Counted from the stretch's first letter, positions 1-10,162 are shown. The stretch: DNA of 64,000 bases from Oceanibium sediminis (GCF_003265325.1 NZ_QGNX01000003.1:372001-436000), one strand, 5' to 3'. Notes: generated by a model not told the origin, from the letters alone. Translations and numbers: made by a program.

Positions 1-1118
1 TGACCGGGCTGGCGGCCTTGCCCACATTCTCGCGCGGCGCGGCCGTGTCGCAGTACTTCTTCGTCAATGGCCGCCCGGTGCGGGACAAGCAGCTGGTCGG
101 GGCCCTGCGCGGGGCCTACAGCGACCTGCTCAGCCGGGACCGGCATCCGGCGGCGGCGCTGTTTCTCAGCTGCGATCCCCAGAAGGTCGACGTCAACGTG
201 CACCCCGCCAAGGCGGAGGTGCGCTTTCGCGACCCCGGCATCGCGCGGGGGCTGATCGTGTCCGGCCTGCGCCACGCGCTGGCCGGGGCAGGGCACCGCG
301 CATCGAGCACCGTGGCCGATGCCGCGCTCGGCGCGTTCGCGCGGCCCACCGCGCCGGGCGCGCCCGTCTACCAGATGGATCGCCCCAGCCAGAGCGCCGT
401 TGCCTGGCCCGAACGCCCCGCGCCAGCCGCCGCGCCCCTGGGGTTTGCCGAGGCCCGTGACTGGGCGTCGGCACGGATCGATCCCGATCCGGGCCAAAGC
501 GCGGCTGACGGCCCATCTGGGCCCGAAGACGCGCTTCACCTGCCCCTTGGTGCTGCGCGGGCGCAGTTGCATGAAACCTTCATCCTGTCCCAGACCGAAA
601 CCGGCGTGGTGCTGGTGGATGCCCATGCCGCCCATGAACGGCTGGTCTACGAAAAGCTGAAGGCGCGGATGCGCGACAACGGCGTGCCCTCCCAGGCGCT
701 GCTGATCCCCGATATCGTGGAGGTTGGCGCGGACGCCTCCGCGCGCCTCTTGGCCATTGCCGAGGACCTTGCCCGCGCCGGCCTGCATATCGAGGCCTTC
801 GGCCCCGGCGCGATCTGCGTGCGCGAAACCCCCGCGCTGCTGGGCGAGGTGGACAGCGAGCGCCTGCTCAACGACATCGACGACGAGCTGGCCGACCTCG
901 GCACCAGCGATGCGCTTCAGGCGCGGCTCGACGCGGTACTCAGCCGCATGGCCTGTCACGGGTCGGTACGCGCCGGGCGGCGGATGAGCGCGCCCGAGAT
1001 GAACGCCCTGCTGCGCGAGATGGAGGCGACGCCCCATTCCGGGCAGTGCAACCACGGGCGGCCCACCTGGGTCTCGCTCTCGCTGCATGATCTTGAGAAA
1101 CTGTTCGGGCGGAGCTGA
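1..1118 (+). CDS. mutL: DNA mismatch repair protein MutL, 3' part (5' end outside window)
   Basis: This is the C-terminal ~371 codons of MutL, which links MutS mismatch recognition to strand incision; the reading frame is open from base 3 and the N-terminal ATPase lies outside the window. The start shows the end of the transducer domain ([11 protein letters not shown], then [14 protein letters not shown]). The C-terminal dimerisation/endonuclease domain carries the nuclease signature [12 protein letters not shown] (about 618-653), then ACHGS and CNHGRPTW, so this is the endonuclease-active MutL type found where MutH is absent. A proline/alanine-rich linker at about 320-500 separates the domains. 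rmuC follows after 3 bp, suggesting co-transcription. Confidence 0.97.
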   Translation, partial: TGLAALPTFSRGAAVSQYFFVNGRPVRDKQLVGALRGAYSDLLSRDRHPAAALFLSCDPQKVDVNVHPAKAEVRFRDPGIARGLIVSGLRHALAGAGHRASSTVADAALGAFARPTAPGAPVYQMDRPSQSAVAWPERPAPAAAPLGFAEARDWASARIDPDPGQSAADGPSGPEDALHLPLGAARAQLHETFILSQTETGVVLVDAHAAHERLVYEKLKARMRDNGVPSQALLIPDIVEVGADASARLLAIAEDLARAGLHIEAFGPGAICVRETPALLGEVDSERLLNDIDDELADLGTSDALQARLDAVLSRMACHGSVRAGRRMSAPEMNALLREMEATPHSGQCNHGRPTWVSLSLHDLEKLFGRS

Positions 1119-1121
1119 GCC

Positions 1122-2291
1122 ATGGAATCCCTGTCTACCCTCGACTGGTCCGATCCGCGCCTTCTGGGCGCGGCGGCGCTTGCCGTCGCGCTACCTCTGG
1201 CGATGCTGTTCCTCATGCTGATCCTCGTGCTGCGCGCCGCCCGCCAGTCCGCCCGCGCAACAGAGCCTATTGGCGCGCAGGTTGCCTACCTCGGCGAAAC
1301 GGTGCGGGGCCTGTCGGACGGGCAGCAGCGGCTCGCGGGGGGCTTGTCCTCGGTCGCGGACGCGCAGGCCACGGCGCAGCTGACCATGCTCCAGACGATG
1401 GAGCGCCGCCTGGAAGAGGTGCAGCGCCAGATGACCGACAGCCTGCACGGCACATCGGTGCGCACCACCCGCTCGCTGACCGAATTGCAGGAACGGCTGG
1501 CGACCATCGACAAGGCCCAGAGCAATATCGAGAAGCTGTCGGGCAACGTGCTGGGCCTGCAGGACATCCTGTCCAACAAGCAGACCCGTGGCGCGTTCGG
1601 CGAAATCCAGTTGCAGGACATCGTGCGCAAGGCGATGCCGCCGGGCGCCTATACCTTCCAGGCCACGCTGTCCAATGGCAAGCGCGCCGATTGCCTGATC
1701 GACCTGCCCAACCCGCCGGGCCCCATCGTGATCGACAGCAAGTTCCCGCTGGAGGCTTACGAGGCCCTGGTCGCCGCCCGGGACGAGCAGGCGCTGATCA
1801 GCGCGCAGCGCGCCATGCGCCAGGCGGTGAAGGTTCACATCCGCCATATCTCCGAGCGCTACATCATCGAGGGCGAGACCGCCGACGGCGCGCTGATGTT
1901 CCTGCCCTCCGAAGCGGTCTATGCGGAGTTGCACGCGAATTTCCCCGACATCGTGCGCGAAGGGTTCGAGGCCCGGGTCTGGATCGTCTCGCCCACCACC
2001 TGCATGGCCACGCTGAACACGCTACGCGCGGTGCTGAAGGATGCCCAGATGCGGGAACACGCCACGGAAATCCGCAAGGAACTGGCGCTGCTCTACAAGG
2101 ATATCGGGCGGCTCGGGGATCGGGTCGGCAACCTCGACCGGCATTTCGGGCAGGCCGCCAAGGATATCGAGGAAATCAAGATCTCGGCAGGCAAGGCCGG
2201 GACGCGGGCGCACAGGCTGGAGCAATTCGAATTCGATGACGCGCCGGCCCCTGCCGTGCTGCCGGCGGACGTGCTGAAGCTGCAGAAATAG
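1122..2291 (+). CDS. rmuC: RmuC-family DNA recombination protein
   Basis: 389 residues. An N-terminal membrane anchor (about residues 9-38, leucine/alanine rich) is followed by a predicted coiled coil (about 45-145) and the RmuC domain (about 150-360) with its hallmark segment IVIDSKFPLEAYEAL and a C-terminal helical region. RmuC proteins belong to the PD-(D/E)XK nuclease-like fold and limit inversions between short repeats; the biochemical activity is poorly known. The gene starts 3 bp after the mutL stop, so the two form a DNA-maintenance operon. Family assignment is secure; nuclease activity is inference. Confidence 0.93.
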   Translation: MESLSTLDWSDPRLLGAAALAVALPLAMLFLMLILVLRAARQSARATEPIGAQVAYLGETVRGLSDGQQRLAGGLSSVADAQATAQLTMLQTMERRLEEVQRQMTDSLHGTSVRTTRSLTELQERLATIDKAQSNIEKLSGNVLGLQDILSNKQTRGAFGEIQLQDIVRKAMPPGAYTFQATLSNGKRADCLIDLPNPPGPIVIDSKFPLEAYEALVAARDEQALISAQRAMRQAVKVHIRHISERYIIEGETADGALMFLPSEAVYAELHANFPDIVREGFEARVWIVSPTTCMATLNTLRAVLKDAQMREHATEIRKELALLYKDIGRLGDRVGNLDRHFGQAAKDIEEIKISAGKAGTRAHRLEQFEFDDAPAPAVLPADVLKLQK

Positions 2292-2406
2292 GTCACGGGT
2301 TTCGGATCGGCGTCAGTTTCCGGGCGGTTCTGGCGCTTTGCCGCAGATGACGTGCCGCCGGTCCGTGCTAACTCTCTGAGGCAAGATCATTCGCAAGGAC
2401 CCGCCG

Positions 2407-3717
2407 ATGGCCCTGAAACCGCTCTCCGACTACCCTGAACGCTATGCGCTTTCCAACGAGCTGCACGCCCGCCCCTTCCCGGAGCTGAGCGCGCCCTGCC
2501 GCGCGGTCTATATCGCGATCAAGCGGGAAAAGAACGCGGCGGAACGGGACCGGGCAGAGGACGTGGAACACCTGGTCCAGCTGCTGGACCGCTACGGCGC
2601 GCCGCATCCCGCGCCGGGGGCGAACCATTACTCGGGCAAGCTGGGCCGGGGCACCCTGAAGTGGGAGCAGCACACCGAGTTCGTCACCTACACCATCTTT
2701 GCCGACGGCGTGGCGGACGCGGCCTTCGATGGCTCGGTCCATGCGATGTTCCCGGACGACTGGCTTGCAGCGGCGCCGGGCAAGGTGCTGACCTCCTGCC
2801 TCGTACGGGTGGAGGAGGTGGCCGACATGCGCGCCGCCGAAGCGCGGGTGGCCGAGGCGTTTTCGAAGTGGTTCGTGCCCGAAAGTCTTGCGGTGGCGCA
2901 GGTGATCGACGGCGCGGCGGTGATCGGCGGGGATTTCCGGATCGACGAGAACGGCCACGTGCGCTTCGCGGTGCTGTCCTGCGCGGGCACGGGCCGGCGG
3001 CGGCTGGGCCGGATCGTCCAGCGCCTGCTGGAGATCGAGACCTACAAGTCGATGTCGATGATCACCCTGCCGCTGGCGCGCACGGTTTCGGGCCGCGTCG
3101 TCGTGCTGGACCGGGAACTGGCGGAAATCGTCGGGCACATGGCCGTCAGCAAGGATGACGACCAGGCCACGCTGGACCGGCTGCTGAAAATCTCGGCCGA
3201 GGTGGAGCTGCTGTCCTCTTCCTCGGCCTTCCGCTTCGGCGCGGCAGGGGCCTACGAGGCGATCGTCAACCAGCGCATCGAGATCCTGCGAGAGGAGCGG
3301 ATCCAGTCGCGCCAGACCTTCGCCGAGTTCATGACCCGCCGCTACGATCCGGCGATGCGCACCTGCCGCTCGGCGCTGGCGCGGCTGCGCGAGTTGAGCC
3401 AGCGGTGCGAGCGGGCCTCGAACCTGTTGCGGACGCGGGTGGACGTCGCCTCCTCGGTGCAGAACGTCGAGGTGCTGGCCCGGATGGACGAGCGCGCGGC
3501 GCTGCAACTGCGCCTTCAGGAAACGGTCGAGGGGCTGTCGGTGGTCGCGATCAGCTATTACGCTGTGAACCTGGCCGCCAACATCCTGCGCCCGGTCGGG
3601 GCGACATACGGGATTTCCGAGGGCTGGGTCTACGCGGTGCTGACGCCGCTGGTGGTGCTCGGGGTCTGGTGGATGGTGCGCCGGATTCGCAAGCGCATCG
3701 CCCGGCGCGACGGCTAG
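2407..3717 (+). CDS. DUF3422 family membrane-anchored protein
   Basis: 436 residues matching the DUF3422 family of alphaproteobacteria: it opens with LSNELHARPFPELSAPCR, typical of the family. Most of the chain is soluble and helical (coiled-coil potential around 280-380). Two hydrophobic segments near the C-terminus (about 380-395 and 408-428) end in a basic tail, so the bulk probably faces the cytoplasm. No catalytic motif is visible and the function is unknown. It sits 115 bp after rmuC and converges, with a 4-bp gap, on yqgE. Confidence 0.85.
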   Translation: MALKPLSDYPERYALSNELHARPFPELSAPCRAVYIAIKREKNAAERDRAEDVEHLVQLLDRYGAPHPAPGANHYSGKLGRGTLKWEQHTEFVTYTIFADGVADAAFDGSVHAMFPDDWLAAAPGKVLTSCLVRVEEVADMRAAEARVAEAFSKWFVPESLAVAQVIDGAAVIGGDFRIDENGHVRFAVLSCAGTGRRRLGRIVQRLLEIETYKSMSMITLPLARTVSGRVVVLDRELAEIVGHMAVSKDDDQATLDRLLKISAEVELLSSSSAFRFGAAGAYEAIVNQRIEILREERIQSRQTFAEFMTRRYDPAMRTCRSALARLRELSQRCERASNLLRTRVDVASSVQNVEVLARMDERAALQLRLQETVEGLSVVAISYYAVNLAANILRPVGATYGISEGWVYAVLTPLVVLGVWWMVRRIRKRIARRDG

Positions 3718-3721
3718 CCCC

Positions 3722-4291
3722 TCAGGCGCGGCCCCCGTCCGAGGACAGAAGGCGCGGATCGATGCCAATCTTTTCCATCGCGGCGGCCCAACGCTGCTTC
3801 GGGTCCAGGTCGAACAGTAGGCTGGCGTCGGCATCCGCCACCAGCCAGCCGTTGGCCTGGATCTCGCTTTCAAGCTGGCCGGGGGCCCAGCCCGCGTAGC
3901 CCAGCGTCAGAAGCGACTGGCTTGGCCCGCGACCGCCCGCGATATCGCGCAGGATGTCGAGCGTGGCGGTCATGGCGAAGCCGCCCTCCACGTCCATCGT
4001 CGCGCCGTCGATCCGGTAATCGGCGGTGTGCAGTACGAAGCCGCGGCCATGCTCGACCGGACCGCCGAAATAGATGTCGGGCGCCTTTGGCGGGGTCTCT
4101 TCGGACACCTCCAACTGGCTGAGCAGTTCCTTGAAGCTCAACTCGCGCGCCGGCTTGTTGATCATCAGCCCCATCGCCCCCTCCTCGGAGTGGGCGCACA
4201 TGAAGATGACGGAATGATCGAAGCGCGGATCCCCCATGCCGGGCATCGCGACGAGCAGTTTGCCGTCAAGGAATTCCATTTTTTCCGCCAT
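3722..4291 (-). CDS. yqgE: YqgE/AlgH family protein
   Basis: 189 residues of the YqgE/AlgH (UPF0301) family, recognisable by LLVAMPGMGDPRFDHSVIF near the N-terminus, GLMINKP, YFGGPVE and a C-terminal GYAGWAPGQLE. The molecular role is unknown; AlgH was linked genetically to alginate regulation in Pseudomonas, but the family is far wider. A second in-frame ATG four codons downstream (4279) is also possible. It is divergent from the DsbD-like gene, with 94 bp between starts that must hold both promoters. Confidence 0.93.
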   Translation of the reverse strand: MAEKMEFLDGKLLVAMPGMGDPRFDHSVIFMCAHSEEGAMGLMINKPARELSFKELLSQLEVSEETPPKAPDIYFGGPVEHGRGFVLHTADYRIDGATMDVEGGFAMTATLDILRDIAGGRGPSQSLLTLGYAGWAPGQLESEIQANGWLVADADASLLFDLDPKQRWAAAMEKIGIDPRLLSSDGGRA

Positions 4292-4385
4292 TCTGATAAC
4301 TTGGGGGGCGCGTGTGCGGCGATCAAGTGCGAACTCGCCGGAATGTGACTTTCATTTTGGCGGACCTTTGGCTACCCCGAAACGC

Positions 4386-5201
4386 ATGTCCAACCCGCGA
4401 AGCTTGCCCCCGATCCTTGCCGTTCTTGTCGCCCTGTCCGCGCAGCCCGCCGTGTCGCAGGAAATGGCGCAGGTGCGTCTACTGCCCGGCTGGGTCACGG
4501 AAAGCGGCTCGCGGATGATCGGGGTGGAGATCGCGCTCGAACCGGGGTGGAAAACCTACTGGCGCGCGCCGCAGGGCAACGGCATTCCGCCGACCTTCAA
4601 CACCGCCGGGTCCACCAACCTGGCGGGGGCTGAGGTACACTGGCCGCGCCCGGTGGTCTTTGAAACCTACGGGATCAGTTCCATCGGTTACGAGGACCAC
4701 GTCATCTTTCCGATGGAACTGATGCCCGAAGTGGCGGACGCGCCGATCTCGCTGACCCTGGAGCTGTTTTTCGGGGTCTGCCAGGACGTCTGCATCCCCG
4801 CCGAACGCAGCCTTTCGCTGGAAGTACCCGCAAGGATCGACGGCGCGTCGCACAGCGGCGTCATCCGGGCCAGCTATGACAGCCGGGGCGTACCGGGGGC
4901 AGAGGCCGGTGTGACCGGCTACGCCTGCGCGATCTCGGGAACCGGGGGGACGCGGGCGGTCGATATGACGGTGCGCTTCGCCGTGGCCCCGCCACAGCTT
5001 CAGACCGTGGTTCTTGAAAGCGGCTCGGACCTGGTGTGGATGACGCTCGACTCGGTCAGCGCGTCGGGCCCGTTGCTTGCCCTCAGCGGCGAGGCGGTCC
5101 ATGCCGGCGGCGCCGAGGGCGCGCTCGACCCCGAGCGCATGCGCCTGTCGCTGATCGGCGACGGGCCGGTGATCGAACTGACCGGCTGCCCGCCCGCCTG
5201 A
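4386..5201 (+). CDS. Secreted stand-alone DsbD N-terminal (alpha) domain-like protein
   Basis: 271 residues. A Sec signal peptide (about 1-24, ending AQPAVSQ) precedes an immunoglobulin-like domain similar to DsbD-alpha, including WRAPQGNGIPP and the cysteine pair in FGVCQDVCIP (about residues 131 and 135), the position of the redox-active cysteines of DsbD-alpha. The membrane and thioredoxin domains of full DsbD are absent. The likely role is periplasmic thiol-disulfide relay (cytochrome c or copper-site maturation), with an electron source encoded elsewhere; this is inference. Upstream in-frame codons back to 4236 overlap yqgE and lack homology, so the ATG at 4386 is chosen. Confidence 0.8.
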   Translation: MSNPRSLPPILAVLVALSAQPAVSQEMAQVRLLPGWVTESGSRMIGVEIALEPGWKTYWRAPQGNGIPPTFNTAGSTNLAGAEVHWPRPVVFETYGISSIGYEDHVIFPMELMPEVADAPISLTLELFFGVCQDVCIPAERSLSLEVPARIDGASHSGVIRASYDSRGVPGAEAGVTGYACAISGTGGTRAVDMTVRFAVAPPQLQTVVLESGSDLVWMTLDSVSASGPLLALSGEAVHAGGAEGALDPERMRLSLIGDGPVIELTGCPPA

Positions 5202-5214
5202 CCCGAATGGGCGC

Positions 5215-8200
5215 TCAGCCCATGCGCTGGCGGCGCGGCATTGCCAGGGTCGACAGCGCCAGCACCACCGCGAAGACCACGAACAGTCCCAGCACCAGCG
5301 TCACGATGACGGCCAGCCCGTCGGGCAGGGCGGGCAGGCCCGCCTGCACCGCCGCGACCAGCGCGCCCGGCTCGCCCCGGATCACGTAGGTGCCGACCGT
5401 CAGCGCCAGCACCCCGAGGCTGCCGAGGCCCGAGCCGAGCAGCGCGAGGCGCACCAGCAGCGGCTGGCGGCGCGCGCCCGACCGGGCCCGGCGCAGGCTG
5501 CGTAGGATGCGTCCCGCGTCCAGTTGCATCGCCACCAGCGAGGGCACGATCAGCAGCACCAGGAACATTCCCACGCCCAGCCCGTAGCAAAGGGTGATGA
5601 CCGTGGGCTTCAGGAACTGCGCCTGCTGCGAGCTTTCGTAGAGCAGCGGCGCCAGCCCCAGCACGGTGGTCGCCGTGGTCAGCAGGATCGGGCGTAGCCG
5701 GTCCGCCGCCGCGTCGATGATCGCGGGGATCAGGCCGCGCTTTTCGGCGTATTCGTCGATGGTGGTCACCAGCACGATGCTGTCGTTGATGATGATCCCG
5801 GTCATCCCGATCATCCCCACGACCGAGAACATAGACAGCGGTACATCCCAGGCCATGTGGCCCCAGATCACGCCGATGATGCCGAAGGGAATGACCGCCA
5901 TCACCACGAAGGGCCGCGTCCAGCTGGCGAAGATCCAGCACAGCGTCAGGTAGATCCCGAGCAGGCACAGACCGAACCCGAGGGCGGCGTCGCTGAGGAA
6001 GTCCCGCTCCTGTTCGGCCAGGCCGGAAAGCTGGAACTCCACGCCGTGAATCCCGGCGATCTCGGGCAGGATGGTGTCCTGAAGCTCGGCCATGATCTCG
6101 GCCGCACGCTCGGGGTCGTCTTCGGAGATGTCGCCCGTCACCTCGATCAGGCGCAGGCCGTTTTCCCGCCGGACGGTCGAAAAGCCGAGCCCGCTGGAGA
6201 CGGAGACGATGTCGCTCAGCTGCACATAGGCCCCGTCGGGGGTGCGCAGGCGGGTGCGCTCAAGGAAATCCGCCGTCAACTCCTCGTCCGGCAGCTTCAC
6301 TTCGACCTTGCCGGTGCGCACGCCGACGGGGAATTCGGCGGCCTTGATGCCGCCAAGGCGCTGGCGCAGCTCGCGCCCAACCCCGTCGATCGTAAAGCCC
6401 AGGTTCTGGCCGAGCGGGGTCAGTTCCAGCACCAGTTCGGTCTTGTCATAGGACAGGCTGTCCTCGACTGCGCTGACCTCGGGGTAGCGGCTGACGGCGG
6501 CTTTCAGGTCCTCCGCCGCCGCCTTCAGCGTGGTGGCGTCCGCGCCGAAGAACTTCACGTCCAGCGCGTCCCCGCCGGGCCCCGAGCGCCAGCCCCGGAA
6601 GCTGAGGGTTTCCAGCATCGGGTGGTTGCGCACCTCCTCCTGCAAGGCGCCGAGGAACGCGAAGGAGGAATAGGGGCGCAGGTCCGCGTCGATCAGCTCG
6701 ATCGCGATGGAGCCGAGCTGGTCCGGGTCTTTCGTGTCCGCACCCGCCAGACCGCGCCCGGTGGAGCCGCCGATTTCGGCCAGGGCGAAGGTGACGGGGT
6801 TCGCGCCATGCTCGGCGGCGAAAGCGGCGGCGGTGGCGTCCGTGGCGCGCTGCAACTCGCGCACCATCTCCAGCGTATCCTCGCGGGTGGCGCCGGGCAG
6901 CATCGCGATATTGCCGGAAATGGAGCCCCGCTCCGGCGCGTTGAAAAAGCGCCAGGTCACGTCGCCGCGCAGGAACTGCCCTGCCGCCATCGCCAGCGCC
7001 AGCACGGCAGCGGCCAGCACCGGGTAGCGCAGGCGGATGACCAGCGCCATGGCTGGGCGGAACAGGCTGTGGCGCACCCAGCGGAAGCCCTTGTTCACCG
7101 TGCGGCTGGGCCAGTCGTACCACTTGTCGCCCCGGGCCTGCGCGGCCAGCGCGTGGTGCATGTGGCTGGGCAGGATCAGGAAGCATTCCACCAGCGAGGC
7201 GATAAGCACCACGATCACCGTGAAGGGGATATCGGCGATCAGTGATCCGAACCGCCCGCCCACGACCGTCAGCGCGAAGAACGCCAGCACCGTCGTGATC
7301 GTGGCCGAGAAGACCGGCAACGCCATGCGGCGGGCGGCGTTTTCCGCCGCGACGGCGGGCGGCTCGCCCAGGCGGTGGTGGCGGAAATCGGCGTGCTCCC
7401 CCACCACGATGGCGTCATCCACGACGATGCCAAGGCAGATGATCAGCGCAAAGAGCGAGATCATGTTGATCGTCAGCCCGGCGGCGTACATCAGCGCCAC
7501 GGCGGCGAACATCGCCACGGGAATGCCCGCGGCCACCCAGAAGGCGGTGCGCGCGGACAGGAACAGGAACAGAAGCAGCACCACCAGCCCCAGCCCCATC
7601 AGCCCATTGTCCAGAAGGATGTCCAGCCGGTCGGTGATCGCCTCGGCGCGGGTGCGGATCAGGTCGATTTGCACGCCTTCAGGCAGCAGCGGCTGCAACT
7701 CGGCTGCGACGCGCGACACGGCGGCCTGCATGGCGATGGCGTCGCCCTGGTCGGCCCGGTCCACCCGGATGGAGATGGCGGGATCGGGCCCCTTGTAATA
7801 GGTGCGCCCCGCATCGGCCCCGAGCACGCGGATCTCGGCCACATCGGCGACCCTGAGCTTGGAGCCGTCGGGGTTCGAGCGCACGACGATGTCCGCGATC
7901 TCCTCGGCCGTGCGCTTTTCCACGCCGGTGCGCACCCGCGCGGTGCCGCCCGCCACGTCCCCGGCGGGGTCGGCCTCTGCCTCCGCGCCGATGGCGTCGG
8001 CGATGCCCGACAGGGTGACGTCATGGCGGATCAGGTTCGCTTCGCTCACCTCCACTTCCACCAGCGGGGCGGCGATGCCCCGGATCGTGGTGCGGGTGAT
8101 CCCTTCGCGGAACAGGCGGGCGACGAATTCGTCGCTGTAGCGGCCCAGCTGCTCGGGCGAGACGGGGCCCGAGATCACCACGTCCGTCACCCGGTCCCGC

Positions 8201-8625
8201 CAGGCCCCGCGCCGGATCACCGGATCGTCCGCGCCTTCGGGCAGGTTGTTCACGGTGTTGACGGCGGTGGTCACATCCTCCGTCGCGCGGGCCATGTCCC
8301 AGCCCGGTTCGAAGTCTATGTCGATGCGCGCGCTGCCCTCCCGCGCGGTGGAGGAGGTGCTTTCGATCCCCTCCACGCCAAGCAGGGCGGGCTCCAGCAG
8401 GGCGATGATGGCGTTGTCCACGTCCTCGGGGCCGGCGCCGTCCCAGTTCACCCGGACAGAGACGTTGTCGATCACCACGTCGGGGAAGAACTGGCTGCGG
8501 ATCTGGCTGCCCGCCGCCACCCCCAGCGCGATGAGGATCACCAGCAGCAGGTTCGCCGCCGTCCGGTGGCGCGTGAAATAGCTGAGGATGCCGCCCGCCC
8601 CTTCGGTGATGCGCCCGCCTGCCAT
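5215..8625 (-). CDS. RND-family efflux transporter permease
   Basis: 1136 residues, an inner-membrane proton-driven pump of the AcrB/MexB superfamily. TM1 is at about 24-43, followed by a large periplasmic domain. The TM4 proton-relay motif LGIVVDDAIVVGE is clear, and the second half has the matching FGIIGVIWGHM and IINDSIVLVT segments. The chain is roughly 90-100 residues longer than usual because of a C-terminal extension with two or three extra hydrophobic segments. It starts 3 bp after its adaptor gene, forming a two-gene unit. No outer-membrane factor or local regulator is seen nearby. The substrate cannot be told from sequence. Confidence 0.95.
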   Translation of the reverse strand: MAGGRITEGAGGILSYFTRHRTAANLLLVILIALGVAAGSQIRSQFFPDVVIDNVSVRVNWDGAGPEDVDNAIIALLEPALLGVEGIESTSSTAREGSARIDIDFEPGWDMARATEDVTTAVNTVNNLPEGADDPVIRRGAWRDRVTDVVISGPVSPEQLGRYSDEFVARLFREGITRTTIRGIAAPLVEVEVSEANLIRHDVTLSGIADAIGAEAEADPAGDVAGGTARVRTGVEKRTAEEIADIVVRSNPDGSKLRVADVAEIRVLGADAGRTYYKGPDPAISIRVDRADQGDAIAMQAAVSRVAAELQPLLPEGVQIDLIRTRAEAITDRLDILLDNGLMGLGLVVLLLFLFLSARTAFWVAAGIPVAMFAAVALMYAAGLTINMISLFALIICLGIVVDDAIVVGEHADFRHHRLGEPPAVAAENAARRMALPVFSATITTVLAFFALTVVGGRFGSLIADIPFTVIVVLIASLVECFLILPSHMHHALAAQARGDKWYDWPSRTVNKGFRWVRHSLFRPAMALVIRLRYPVLAAAVLALAMAAGQFLRGDVTWRFFNAPERGSISGNIAMLPGATREDTLEMVRELQRATDATAAAFAAEHGANPVTFALAEIGGSTGRGLAGADTKDPDQLGSIAIELIDADLRPYSSFAFLGALQEEVRNHPMLETLSFRGWRSGPGGDALDVKFFGADATTLKAAAEDLKAAVSRYPEVSAVEDSLSYDKTELVLELTPLGQNLGFTIDGVGRELRQRLGGIKAAEFPVGVRTGKVEVKLPDEELTADFLERTRLRTPDGAYVQLSDIVSVSSGLGFSTVRRENGLRLIEVTGDISEDDPERAAEIMAELQDTILPEIAGIHGVEFQLSGLAEQERDFLSDAALGFGLCLLGIYLTLCWIFASWTRPFVVMAVIPFGIIGVIWGHMAWDVPLSMFSVVGMIGMTGIIINDSIVLVTTIDEYAEKRGLIPAIIDAAADRLRPILLTTATTVLGLAPLLYESSQQAQFLKPTVITLCYGLGVGMFLVLLIVPSLVAMQLDAGRILRSLRRARSGARRQPLLVRLALLGSGLGSLGVLALTVGTYVIRGEPGALVAAVQAGLPALPDGLAVIVTLVLGLFVVFAVVLALSTLAMPRRQRMG

Positions 8626-8628
8626 GGC

Positions 8629-10110
8629 CTAGCCCCCCATCCGGCTTTCCAGCCGCTCGACCACCGCGCTTGGCACCTGCTCGGCGTTCAACTGGGCCAG
8701 CAGGCGCTGTTTCACATCGGCGGGCATCCTTGCGTTGCCTTCGACATAGGCGATCAGCCGCGCCCGCCGGTCGGGGGCGAGGGCCAGGTTCTCGGACGTT
8801 TCGGAAAGGGGCGCGGTTTCGCCGCTGGCCCCGCGGCGGATCGGGCGCACCTTGACGCCGGGGCCGATCTGGGGCGCGCGTTCCAGCACCAGCTCGCGTC
8901 CCTCGGGCAGGCCGCGCACGATCAGGTCGTTGCCCTGGCGGCGCAGGATGGTGACTTGTCCGGCCTCCAGCCTGTCATCCTCGCCCAGCAGCAGCACCTC
9001 GCCGGCGTTGTTCGCCGCGGTCGAGGGGATGATCGCGACATTCTCGAGCCGGGGTTCGGTGATGACCACGGTCAGGAAGTCGCCCGGTCTGAGCGCCCCG
9101 GCGGTGCGCGTGTCGAGCCGCGCGTAAAGCAGGCGTCCGGTCTGCCCCTCGCCCACCTGCGCGCCCGCGCGATCCACGGTGCCGCTGACGGTGATCGGGA
9201 AATCGTCGAGCGGCAGCGTCGCCTCGACCGGTACAGGGCGCAGCGCGCCGCCGGGCCCGAGCAGGCGCGCGTACTGGGCGTTGGACACGCGGAACGACAC
9301 CTCCAGCGCGGAGGTGTCGATCAGCCCGCCGATGCGTTCGTTCGTGTTGACGATGCCGCCCTCGATCGCCGAGGCGGCGGTCAGCAACCCGTCGAAGGGC
9401 GCGGTGATGACGGTTTCGTCCAGCGCGCGCTGCGCTTCGCGCACCGCGATCTGGCGGCGTTCCACCGCGATGGCGGCCAGGTCGCGCTGGCTTTCCGCCT
9501 GCGCCAGCGCCTGGCGGCGGCCGACCACGGATTGCGCGGCGTTGGCGACGGCGATCTCGGCGGTTTCCACGGCCGCGCCGGTGCCCGCCCCGCGGTCCTG
9601 CAGGTCGCGCTGCCGCGCGAGCGCGGCCTGGCGCAGGCGCTCGGTCTGTTCGGCGGCGGCCAGGTCTTCCCGGGCGAGGGTGGCGCGGGTCGCGGCTTCC
9701 CGCGCGCTGGCTTCGGCCTCGGCCAGTTCGGCGCGGGCAAGGTCCAGCGTGGCGCGCGCGTCGGAAGGGTCGATCCTGAGCAGAACGTCGCCCTGCGAGA
9801 CACGGCCCCCGTCGCGGAACGCCTCGGCGATGTCCACGATCCGGCCCGACACCGCGGCGCGGATGTCCAGGGTGCGCCGGCTTGCCACATCCCCGAAGGC
9901 TGTGATCCTGGGTGTGGCGGTGCCGGGGGTGATCCGTGCGACATTCACGGTGAACACCCGTTCCTGCGCGGGGCCGCGCCGCCGCTCATCCCCGCCCCGA
10001 TCGGCCATGGACGAGTAGAGCGTGTTCCCTGCAAGCGCGAGCAGGCCGAGCGTCAGGCAGAGCAGAAGAATACCCGCAAGGGATCGTGTCAGAAATCGCA
10101 CCAGTGCCAA
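8629..10110 (-). CDS. RND efflux periplasmic adaptor (membrane fusion protein)
   Basis: 493 residues of the HlyD/AcrA type. An N-terminal signal anchor (about 7-30) is followed by the first lipoyl half (VSGRIVDIAEAF, GDVLLRIDPSDA), a long alanine/glutamate/arginine-rich coiled-coil hairpin (about 115-230), the second lipoyl half (VITAPFDGLL), and beta-barrel and membrane-proximal domains. It would bridge the permease encoded immediately downstream to an outer-membrane channel. The coiled coil is long, as expected for a tripartite pump. It lies 52 bp after the upstream Nudix gene on the same strand, so read-through is possible. Confidence 0.94.
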   Translation of the reverse strand: MALVRFLTRSLAGILLLCLTLGLLALAGNTLYSSMADRGGDERRRGPAQERVFTVNVARITPGTATPRITAFGDVASRRTLDIRAAVSGRIVDIAEAFRDGGRVSQGDVLLRIDPSDARATLDLARAELAEAEASAREAATRATLAREDLAAAEQTERLRQAALARQRDLQDRGAGTGAAVETAEIAVANAAQSVVGRRQALAQAESQRDLAAIAVERRQIAVREAQRALDETVITAPFDGLLTAASAIEGGIVNTNERIGGLIDTSALEVSFRVSNAQYARLLGPGGALRPVPVEATLPLDDFPITVSGTVDRAGAQVGEGQTGRLLYARLDTRTAGALRPGDFLTVVITEPRLENVAIIPSTAANNAGEVLLLGEDDRLEAGQVTILRRQGNDLIVRGLPEGRELVLERAPQIGPGVKVRPIRRGASGETAPLSETSENLALAPDRRARLIAYVEGNARMPADVKQRLLAQLNAEQVPSAVVERLESRMGG

Positions 10111-10162
10111 TCCTCTTCGCCGGACGCATCGCGCGCCCCGTTAGATGTTACGTCCAACCGCT

